Shown in pieces: positions 57,104-64,000 of a stretch of 64,000 bases of DNA. The notes under the pieces are model-generated. The model had not been told where the DNA came from. It was given only the letters and a program-made list of their open reading frames with translations, and did not search any database. Position numbers and translations under genes: made by a program. How positions within the stretch are numbered: the stretch's first letter is position 1; every line of letters begins with the position of its first letter. Origin of the DNA: Nitrosomonas sp. (GTDB lineage: Bacteria; Pseudomonadota; Gammaproteobacteria; Burkholderiales; Nitrosomonadaceae); NCBI GenBank assembly GCA_021582655.1, contig CP091135.1:578549-642548 (forward strand). The letters run 5' to 3'.

Positions 57104-58882
57104 ATGCCTAAAATCACCGTCCGCCCCTATGACCCGCAAATCGTTCAAGCATTGAGCAGCAACGGGCTACCGCCGGTGCTGGCACGCATTTTCGCGGCAC
57201 GCGGCATCGAAAACGCCGGCCAGTTGGAAACTGAGCTGACACAACTGGTTCCGTTTCATCATCTGAAAAACATCACCGTAACCGCCGCTTTTCTGGCGGA
57301 TGCCATTACGGCCCGGAAACGCCTGCTGATTATCGCGGATTACGATTCCGACGGTGCTACGGCATGCGCGGTAGGCTTGCGCATTTTGCGCAAATTCGGC
57401 GCCATCGCTGATTACCTGGTGCCCAACCGATTCGAATTCGGTTACGGCCTGACACCCGAAATCGTACAACTGGCGCACGACACCAAACAGCCCGATATCC
57501 TGATCACCGTCGACAACGGCATTGCCAGTGTGGAAGGTGTGGTCGCAGCCAATCGACTGGGCATGCAAGTGGTGATTACCGACCATCATTTACCGGGAGA
57601 TACGCTGCCCGCCGCACAAGCAATCATCAATCCGAACCAGCCCGGCTGCCTGTTTCCCAGCAAAAATATTGCCGGTGTCGGTGTCATTTTTTATCTGATG
57701 CTGGCGCTGCGCGCGGAACTACGTCAGCGCGGCGCATTTTCCGCCACCGCGCCGGAACCCAATTTAGCGGGCTTTCTCGATTTAGTAGCACTTGGCACTG
57801 TCGCCGATGTAGTTAAGTTGGATGACAACAACCGCATCCTGGTACAACAAGGTTTGCAGCGCATTCGCAACGGGCGCGCCTGCGCCGGCATCAATGCGTT
57901 GCTGCACCTATCGGGACGCGATTGCCGGCAGATTTCCACCTACGAACTCGGTTTTATGCTCGGTCCGCGACTCAATGCCGCCGGTCGCCTGGATGATATG
58001 TCGCTGGGTATCGAGTGCTTGACAACCGACGATGAGGCAACAGCGATCGATATCGCCCGGCAATTGGATGAGCTGAACCGCCAACGCCGCGAAATCGAGG
58101 CCGATATGCAGGAAAGTGCAACCGCCAAGCTGGATCGCATGCTCGCCGACCGACAAACGCAAATCCAGACAGCGTACAGCATTTGCCTGTTCGATCCGGA
58201 GTGGCACCAAGGCGTGATCGGCATTCTGGCTTCCCGCATTAAAGACAAATATCACCGCCCGGCGATTATTTTCGCACCCGGCAGTGATGGGGAAATCAAA
58301 GGCTCGGGACGATCGATCCACGGTTTTCATCTGCGCGACGCCCTGGATCTGGTGTCCAAGCGATATCCCGGCCTGATTCTCAAATTCGGCGGTCATGCGG
58401 CGGCAGCGGGATTGACGATCGGCGCTGAAGCGTTTACGGCATTCGGCATCGCCTTTGAACAAACCGCGCAGGACCTATTGTCCCCCGCCGACCTGACACG
58501 TATTATCGAAACCGACGGAGAACTGGCGCAATCCGACATCAATTTGGAGCTGGCGGCATGCATCGACCGGCAGGTATGGGGCCAGGGTTTTCCGCAACCC
58601 ACATTCAACGCACGCTTTTTCGTGGAAAATCAACGCATCGTCGGTGAGAAGCACATGAAACTTACGTTACGTAAACTTAACCATGATCATCCTGATCAGG
58701 CAGCGCAAAAATCGCGCGAAAGTTACGACGGTATCTTGTTTTTTCACAACGATCCGCTGCCCGATGTCATCGACGCGGTTTACCGCTTACAAATCAACGA
58801 ATACAACGGTAAAACCTCGTTGCAATTTCTGCTGGAACATTGGTTCCATGCAGATCGTCCGATAATCGGTGATGCACACTGA
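57104..58882 (+). CDS. recJ: Single-stranded-DNA 5'-3' exonuclease RecJ
   Basis: 592 residues from ATG 57104; an upstream frame from 57044 overlaps ybeX and is unlikely. DHH-superfamily motifs include IADYDSDGATACAVGL, VITDHHLPGDTLP, and the DHHA1 GGHAAAAGLTI near 430. It acts in recombination and repair. The recJ stop overlaps the next gene. Confidence 0.94.
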   Translation: MPKITVRPYDPQIVQALSSNGLPPVLARIFAARGIENAGQLETELTQLVPFHHLKNITVTAAFLADAITARKRLLIIADYDSDGATACAVGLRILRKFGAIADYLVPNRFEFGYGLTPEIVQLAHDTKQPDILITVDNGIASVEGVVAANRLGMQVVITDHHLPGDTLPAAQAIINPNQPGCLFPSKNIAGVGVIFYLMLALRAELRQRGAFSATAPEPNLAGFLDLVALGTVADVVKLDDNNRILVQQGLQRIRNGRACAGINALLHLSGRDCRQISTYELGFMLGPRLNAAGRLDDMSLGIECLTTDDEATAIDIARQLDELNRQRREIEADMQESATAKLDRMLADRQTQIQTAYSICLFDPEWHQGVIGILASRIKDKYHRPAIIFAPGSDGEIKGSGRSIHGFHLRDALDLVSKRYPGLILKFGGHAAAAGLTIGAEAFTAFGIAFEQTAQDLLSPADLTRIIETDGELAQSDINLELAACIDRQVWGQGFPQPTFNARFFVENQRIVGEKHMKLTLRKLNHDHPDQAAQKSRESYDGILFFHNDPLPDVIDAVYRLQINEYNGKTSLQFLLEHWFHADRPIIGDAH

Positions 58883-60131
58883 TTTTACATTCAGTGGAGA
58901 GCTGGCGGCGCTGCCAAGTTTCGTAACCAGCCTGGCAATCGGATTACTGATCGGCTTGGAGCGCGAACGCAGTCCCAACGCACGCGCGGGATTGCGCACT
59001 TTCGCGCTGGTTGCGCTACTGGGTACACTGGCGGCGATGCTTTCGGAAAGAACCGAGACCTGGTTGCTTATCGGCGGTTTTGTGATCATCGGCACGATGA
59101 TGATCTCGACTTATTCCCGCACTAAGGATGACAGCTCGGACCCAGGCACCACGACCATCGTCGCGGTTCTGGTCTGTTACGGTCTGGGCGCGGCGGTATG
59201 GTACGGTCATGATACGCTGGCCATTATGCTGGCGATCATCACCACGGCGTTGCTGTATTTCAAAACCGAATTGCACGGCATCACGCAAAATCTGACCCGG
59301 CGTGATTTGATTTCAGTACTGCAATTCGCCGTACTGACTTTCATCGTCCTACCGGTGCTGCCTGACAACAACTACGGCCCGTACGAAGCGACCAACCCTT
59401 ATCAAATCTGGTTGATGGTGGTGCTGATTTCGGGCGTCAGCCTGGCAGGTTATGTCGCAATCCGATTGATCGGTCAGCGACACTGCGCAGTGCTCGGTTT
59501 ATTCGGCGGATTGGTATCCAGTACCGCCACAACCTTGGTCTATGCACGCCGCAGCACGGAAAACACCGAATTCACACAGCTCGCGGTGGTGGTAATCCTA
59601 ATTGCCAATCTGACGGTGTTGCTCCGCCTCAGCATCATCAGCGCAGTCGCATCACCCGCCATTTTGCCGCAATTACTACCCGTATTGGGCAGCGGTTTTT
59701 TATTCGGTGCCGGGATCACCGCTTTTTGGTGGTACCGACTGACCCATCAACATGAGATTCCCGTTCCGGAAATCAAAAATCCGACCGAAATCCGCACCGC
59801 AGCGACTTTCGGTCTGATTTACGGTATTGTGCTTTTCTGCGCCGCCTGGCTATCGGATATCGCCGGCAGTGGTGGATTATATGCGGTCGCGCTGATATCG
59901 GGATTGACCGATGTCGACGCCATTACCCTATCGAGTTTACGCTTGTATGAATTGGGAAAATTGCATGCCGCCGAAACTATTATTGCGATTTCACTGGGAT
60001 TGCTGTCCAATATCCTCTTCAAACTCGGATTAATTTTCTTTATCGGCAGCCCCTCGCTGGCGAAGCATTGTATTTCGGGAATGCTGGCAACCGCCGCAGG
60101 TATCGGCTTGGCGCTGCTGATTCTAGTTTGA
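58872..60131 (+). CDS. MgtC/SapB-type membrane protein with DUF4010
   Basis: 419 residues from ATG 58872 (GTG 58869 is one codon earlier). The N-terminal MgtC-like part has LAIGLLIGLERERSPNARAG and LRTFALVALLGTLAAMLSE. A larger C-terminal DUF4010 part has about nine further membrane segments (LVSSTATTLVYARRS, ALISGLTDVDAITLSSLRL). Function is not established; Mg2+- or envelope-related roles are suggested for MgtC. It overlaps recJ by 11 bases. Confidence 0.88.
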   Translation: MHTDFTFSGELAALPSFVTSLAIGLLIGLERERSPNARAGLRTFALVALLGTLAAMLSERTETWLLIGGFVIIGTMMISTYSRTKDDSSDPGTTTIVAVLVCYGLGAAVWYGHDTLAIMLAIITTALLYFKTELHGITQNLTRRDLISVLQFAVLTFIVLPVLPDNNYGPYEATNPYQIWLMVVLISGVSLAGYVAIRLIGQRHCAVLGLFGGLVSSTATTLVYARRSTENTEFTQLAVVVILIANLTVLLRLSIISAVASPAILPQLLPVLGSGFLFGAGITAFWWYRLTHQHEIPVPEIKNPTEIRTAATFGLIYGIVLFCAAWLSDIAGSGGLYAVALISGLTDVDAITLSSLRLYELGKLHAAETIIAISLGLLSNILFKLGLIFFIGSPSLAKHCISGMLATAAGIGLALLILV

Positions 60132-60268
60132 ACGAGGCATGCGCAACCACACACCGGAAGTTTCACATTTCAACCGATGCAAATACGGCTGATGCAACAG
60201 CGGAAAAAAACTGAGCCGGTTCATTTGCCAAAGGACAAATCAACCGGCTGTCAAAACATCAAACTGCT

Positions 60269-60302
60269 TATCAAATAATCGGTTTCACCCGATCATTTGA
60301 TA
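60269..60302. repeat. Hairpin at the end of the DUF2490 gene
   Basis: TATCAAATAATCGG / CCGATCATTTGATA, a 14-bp stem with one G:T-type mismatch and a 6-nt loop, sits directly after the stop of the minus-strand gene at 60305. It has no T-run but may end both converging transcripts. Confidence 0.6.
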
Positions 60303-60304
60303 CA

Positions 60305-61066
60305 TTAGAAATTCAAAAACAGATTGGCGATAAAATTGTGCATCATTTGATCAGGACGCGCACTGTGCGGCCTGTTGATGAACTGGTTCATATAACCCAA
60401 TTCAACCGTTGCATATTGGTTAACTTTATAACCTAATCCAACGAAGGCACGATTCTGATCATATCCGCGGGAAATAAAACCGGGATTGCCAACAGTATTC
60501 ATCGCAACGAACAATTCGCTTTGAACGATAAAACTCAGATTCGGATCGATTGCTGGTATTGGAACCGCCAGCTTGACCAATTGACGGAATCGATGAGCCA
60601 CATCATCATCACCATGAATAGGTGCATTATGATCAAAGAACCGTTGCTCAAAACGACTGCGCAATGAGAGTCTGCCGAATGAAAAATTATCAGCCCAGGT
60701 AACTTGCTGCCAGATACGATGCTCATTAAATGGATGTCCTGACTTCAGTGCTAACGGCTCAGCCGTTGGTGCCCATGCGTAACCAACCCAAGCAACCAAT
60801 TTATCGGTAATCGCATACCCCACCCCTGGACGAATCAGCGATTGCGTAAATTGTGTAGCATCATTACCGAAACGGCCTTGTCCTTCCATCCACCATCTGA
60901 ATTTTTTCAAATCCGGATTCTGGGGATTTACGAAACCGAAATTACCTAACGCCGTAACATTTCCCCACACCTGGAAATCGTCGACAGTAAGATCGGCAGT
61001 AGCTGTCTTACTGAAACTTAACCCGATTACAACCGACAAAACAAAATACTTCACTTTCTTCAACAT
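60305..61066 (-). CDS. DUF2490 outer-membrane protein
   Basis: 253 residues. Signal peptide about 1-24. The rest is amphipathic beta strands rich in Trp/Tyr/Phe (WVGYAWAPTAEP, HRIWQQVTW, LSLRSRFEQRFF), with a terminal Phe (NLFLNF), so a small beta barrel. Its layout fits DUF2490, of unknown role. A GGAGG ribosome site precedes the start. Confidence 0.85.
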   Translation of the reverse strand: MLKKVKYFVLSVVIGLSFSKTATADLTVDDFQVWGNVTALGNFGFVNPQNPDLKKFRWWMEGQGRFGNDATQFTQSLIRPGVGYAITDKLVAWVGYAWAPTAEPLALKSGHPFNEHRIWQQVTWADNFSFGRLSLRSRFEQRFFDHNAPIHGDDDVAHRFRQLVKLAVPIPAIDPNLSFIVQSELFVAMNTVGNPGFISRGYDQNRAFVGLGYKVNQYATVELGYMNQFINRPHSARPDQMMHNFIANLFLNF

Positions 61067-61459
61067 GCTTTTCCTCCGTAGCTAATTCAGCTAATTTAAT
61101 TATTAATAACTTTACTTCAGGTTGACGTTTTGAATTACTAAAATGCTCTCAAACCGCATACACTTATTTTTTTGTTTTTTCAGAACAGCACAATATTTGC
61201 TGTCGGCAGGGTAACACAGCAATTGTCAATAAATTGTCAAGAAACAAAGCAGAGTATCCCTATAAAAACAATGGTAATTCCCTCTTAAGAAATACTGGTT
61301 TTGTTAAAAAACCGTCGTTGCGGTAAGCTATCGCGCATTCGTCATGTATTTATTACCGGCGAATTCAACCCGGGAATGCTCCAAAAAATAATCAAAATTT
61401 CTAGGAACCGTCATTTCCATTGATTCAGTAATTAAAAGATTTCAATAGGAGGAAAGTAA
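61067..61459. other. Divergent intergenic region
   Basis: About 390 bases between the DUF2490 gene (minus) and the cytochrome gene (plus). It is AT-rich. No repeat, RNA or clear operator recognised. Confidence 0.45.
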
Positions 61460-61771
61460 ATGAAGCAGTTCAAATTAGCCGTAGCGGCATCCACACTGGT
61501 TATCTTGGTCGGTTGCGGCGGCGGCCGGGATTACACTCCCCCGGCCGATGCATCCGGCGAGCAAATCTTTACCACAGCATGCAGTGAATGCCATAAGCCG
61601 TTGAGCGCCGATAAAGCGATGATTTTGGGTTCCGGTGTAGCCAGCAAGGAAGCAATCATCAAGAAATTTCAATCCGGCAGCATGAGAATGCCCGCCTTCA
61701 AGAACATCCAAGGCGAATCCGCGGACCGCTTGGCCGATTACGTGTTGAAAAACAGCGAAGTCAGAAAATAA
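61460..61771 (+). CDS. Monohaem c-type cytochrome lipoprotein
   Basis: 103 residues. TAGGAGG precedes the ATG. Lipobox ILVGC at about 15-19 suggests an outer- or inner-membrane-anchored mature protein facing the periplasm. One haem-binding CSECH is seen at about 41-45, and a Met in SMRMPAF is a likely sixth ligand. It should carry electrons in the periplasm. The partner is not in the window. Confidence 0.88.
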   Translation: MKQFKLAVAASTLVILVGCGGGRDYTPPADASGEQIFTTACSECHKPLSADKAMILGSGVASKEAIIKKFQSGSMRMPAFKNIQGESADRLADYVLKNSEVRK

Positions 61772-61781
61772 AACCACACCG

Positions 61782-61816
61782 AAGCGGGATCTCGTCAACC
61801 GAGGCCTCGCTTTCCA
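61782..61816 (+). terminator. Probable weak terminator after the cytochrome gene
   Basis: AAGCGGGATCTCG and CGAGGCCTCGCTT form a 13-bp stem with three mismatches or G:T pairs and a 5-nt loop, then TTTCC. Confidence 0.4.
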
Positions 61817-61843
61817 TTTGACATCGTGACAAACCGAGAAAAA

Positions 61844-62341
61844 TCATTTTCGTCCAACTCTATCATCGAGATACTCGACCCTGACCTTTCCGATCCCTCG
61901 TATACCGATTTTTTTCGCCGCACCTTGCGACAAATCGATGATTCTTCCGTGCTTGAAAGGCCCCCGATCGTTAACCAACACATCGACCTGGCGGCCATTT
62001 TGCAAATTCGTCACCCTGACTCTCGACGGCAGCGGAAGCGTTCGGTGCGCGGCGGTGAGCCCATGCGGCAAAAAACGCGTTCCCATGGCGGTCCGGTTAC
62101 CGGATTCGTAACCATACCAAGACGCATGCCCGACTTCGCGATAACCGGATGCCGAGCGCATCGGATAATAAGTAACGCCACCGATACGGTAAGGTTTGTT
62201 ATACGGCGCAACCGCATTGGAGTTACGGTAATCACGAAATTCCGGTGCGCCGGAAAATATCGTGGCGCAACCGCTGATCAACCCGGCGATCAACAGCAAC
62301 ATACCGACGAAAAAGCGACAAACCGTTTGATACATAAGCAT
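61844..62341 (-). CDS. rlpA: RlpA-like septal ring lytic transglycosylase lipoprotein
   Basis: About 165 residues from ATG 62341 (ATG 62335 is possible). Lipobox LISGCAT, then a double-psi beta-barrel with GHASWYGYESGNRTAMG, LTAAHRTLPLPSRVRVTNL and LVNDRGPFKHGRIIDLS. These are the RlpA signatures, including the conserved Asp. No SPOR domain follows, so it is shorter than E. coli RlpA. It may cleave naked glycan at the septum. Confidence 0.85.
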   Translation of the reverse strand: MLMYQTVCRFFVGMLLLIAGLISGCATIFSGAPEFRDYRNSNAVAPYNKPYRIGGVTYYPMRSASGYREVGHASWYGYESGNRTAMGTRFLPHGLTAAHRTLPLPSRVRVTNLQNGRQVDVLVNDRGPFKHGRIIDLSQGAAKKIGIRGIGKVRVEYLDDRVGRK

Positions 62342-62443
62342 TCGAACGTATAAACCGACCAATCCGCATTGTATTACAAAACCGCTGCCAAATAAGCCCG
62401 AACCGGTACGGGATCAACGCTCATCCAATTTCATGATCACCTG

Positions 62444-64000
62444 TCAAGCAGACTGATTGATGTCGCCCGCCAATTGACGGCTCGCAATAACCATATTGCG
62501 CAGCGCCGGCTTGACTTCCTCCCACGCGCGGGTTTTCAGTCCGCAATCGGGATTGACCCACAACCGTTGCGCCGGGATACGTCGTAACGCTTGTTGCATC
62601 GATGCGACAATCGACTCGACTGACGGAATATTGGGCGAGTGGATATCGTAGACACCGGGTCCGATTTCGTTCGGGTACTGGAACTGATCGAAGGCATCGA
62701 GTAGTTCCATGTTCGAACGGGAAGTTTCGATGGTGATCACATCGGCATCCATGCGCGCAATGGCGGACATGATATCGTTGAATTCCGAGTAACACATGTG
62801 AGTGTGGATCTGCGTTGCGTCTTTGACGCCGTTGGCGGCGATACGGAACGCACGGATCGCCCAATCGAGATACGCACCCCATTGCGACTTCCGTAACGGC
62901 AGCCCTTCACGCAACGCCGCCTCGTCAATCTGGATAATACCGATACCTGCTTGTTCGAGCGCCAGCACTTCGTCCCTAATCGCCAATGCCAATTGCAGAC
63001 AGGTTTCCGCGCGTGGCTGATCGTCGCGCACAAACGACCAATTCAGCAGGGTAACCGGACCGGTCAGCATCCCTTTCATCGGCTTTTGTGTCAGCGATTG
63101 CGCATAGCGCATCCACTCAACGGTAATATCGTGCGGATGCGACACGTCGCCATATATGATCGGTGGCTTGACGCAACGCGAGCCGTACGATTGCACCCAA
63201 CCCGATTCGGTAAACGCAAACCCCCCCAATTGTTCGCCAAAATACTCAACCATGTCGTTACGTTCCGGCTCGCCGTGCACCAGCACGTCCAACCCGAGTA
63301 TCTCCTGCTCATGCACGCAGATTTCGATCTCATGCCGCATGGCTTGCCGGTAAGCTGGTTCGGAAATTTTACCGGTACGAAAATCCAGCCGGGTTTTACG
63401 GATTTGCTGTGTTTGCGGAAAAGAACCGATGGTCGTCGCCGGAAACAGCGGCAAACGGAATTTTTGCCGTTGCACCGCCGCTCGTTGCGGATACGGGGAT
63501 TGCCGCACCCCCATCGACTCATCGATAGTCGTAACCCGGGCGGCTACGTCCGCCCGATGCACACGCACCGACCGCTTGCGGCTACTGATCGCTGCGTGAT
63601 TCTCCCGCAACTGCGCCGCCACACTATCCCTTCCCTGATTAAGAGCCATGGCCAGCAGCTTGACCTCATCCAATTTTTGTACCGCAAATGCCAACCAGGC
63701 ACGAATTTCGGTATCCAATTTCTGTTCGCTCAGCAAATCGACCGGTACATGCAACAGCGAACACGACGGCGCGAGCCACAATCGGTGTTGTAAACGTGCC
63801 GCGACCGGCTCCAGCCAATCCAATGTTTGCGACAAATCGGTATTCCAAACATTACGGCCGTTGACGACGCCCAATGACAGGATTTTATGGCTCGGCAACC
63901 AATCAATTATTTTAGCGACCTCGTCCGCAGCCGAGATAGCATCCAGATGCACCCCGGCTACCGGCAATTCGCACGCCAATTGCAGATTATCTTGCAACTG
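62444..64000 (-). CDS. metE: Cobalamin-independent methionine synthase, 3' part
   Basis: The gene runs off the window edge; about 519 codons of a usual 750-760 are seen. The N-terminal domain is only partly present. The C-terminal catalytic barrel has [30 protein letters not shown], the zinc ligands in [10 protein letters not shown] (His, Cys), [10 protein letters not shown] (Glu) and NPDCGLKTR (Cys). It transfers a methyl from methyl-tetrahydrofolate to homocysteine without B12. Any upstream regulation lies outside the window. Confidence 0.93.
   Translation of the reverse strand, partial: QLQDNLQLACELPVAGVHLDAISAADEVAKIIDWLPSHKILSLGVVNGRNVWNTDLSQTLDWLEPVAARLQHRLWLAPSCSLLHVPVDLLSEQKLDTEIRAWLAFAVQKLDEVKLLAMALNQGRDSVAAQLRENHAAISSRKRSVRVHRADVAARVTTIDESMGVRQSPYPQRAAVQRQKFRLPLFPATTIGSFPQTQQIRKTRLDFRTGKISEPAYRQAMRHEIEICVHEQEILGLDVLVHGEPERNDMVEYFGEQLGGFAFTESGWVQSYGSRCVKPPIIYGDVSHPHDITVEWMRYAQSLTQKPMKGMLTGPVTLLNWSFVRDDQPRAETCLQLALAIRDEVLALEQAGIGIIQIDEAALREGLPLRKSQWGAYLDWAIRAFRIAANGVKDATQIHTHMCYSEFNDIMSAIARMDADVITIETSRSNMELLDAFDQFQYPNEIGPGVYDIHSPNIPSVESIVASMQQALRRIPAQRLWVNPDCGLKTRAWEEVKPALRNMVIASRQLAGDINQSA

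Noticed and set aside
62951-63793. 280-residue plus-strand ORF inside metE
   Set aside because: It is antisense to metE, whose motifs are clear; the composition (many Arg, His, Gln) is that of a shadow frame.
1-64000. CRISPR array, tRNA or rRNA genes
   Set aside because: No regularly spaced identical repeats and no cloverleaf or rRNA sequence were recognised by eye; a tRNA search program was not available.

Overview
This is a 64-kb piece of a bacterial chromosome, most probably from a betaproteobacterium close to Nitrosomonas (Nitrosomonadaceae). The reasons are the ribE-ribBA-ribH-nusB-thiL-pgpA and miaB-phoH-ybeY-ybeX gene orders, a moderate GC content, a solitary BtuM-like B12 transporter beside btuB, and many outer-membrane and secreted proteins. 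The placement is inferred from style and gene order; no rRNA or nitrification gene lies in the window. No tRNA, rRNA, CRISPR array or intact insertion sequence was seen.

Layout. 1-9.9 kb: a His/Gly-rich lipoprotein, the K+ transporter Kup, a giant M1+M28+PDZ exported peptidase (minus), a small lipoprotein behind two possible leader ORFs, a BBP2-type barrel (minus) and a TolB-like propeller protein. 9.9-15.6 kb: a small membrane protein behind an 11-bp-phased direct-repeat array, a PilZ protein, and the minus-strand riboflavin/nusB/thiamine/PgpA operon. 15.9-19 kb: a secreted trypsin-like protease, a small secreted protein, and a long non-coding stretch with a DnaA-box cluster and a MITE-like repeat. 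19-22.5 kb: cobO, btuM and btuB under a cobalamin riboswitch (minus). 22.8-27.1 kb: a Cys-rich secreted protein, a second TonB-dependent receptor, and a decayed AAA-ATPase/DUF4276 (TOPRIM-like) pair. 27.3-31.1 kb: a YfiR-like hybrid histidine kinase with an HD-GYP response regulator (minus).

31.5-37.5 kb: an RTX-type protein followed by two glycosyltransferase genes and a TPR gene, which looks like a surface protein or glycan module. 38.2-48.0 kb: a tight five-gene operon of a CHASE2 membrane protein, an unknown exported protein, a TpsB transporter, a TPR-CHAT caspase-like protein and a giant TpsA exoprotein. It is followed by an M48-like lipoprotein whose catalytic Glu and third zinc ligand are both replaced. 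This is the part of the window most likely to be a poorly described system. 49.4-52.9 kb: a second secreted trypsin-like protease, an IS481-type transposase remnant and a DUF4410 lipoprotein. 52.9-60.1 kb: housekeeping genes (miaB, phoH, ybeY, ybeX, recJ, an MgtC/DUF4010 membrane protein). 60.3-64 kb: a DUF2490 outer-membrane protein, a c-type cytochrome lipoprotein, an RlpA-like lipoprotein and the 3' two thirds of metE.

Across the window a roughly 130-145 bp repeat with inverted ends (core GGAAACGCTGATTAATT) occurs in three near-complete and three partial copies, always between genes.
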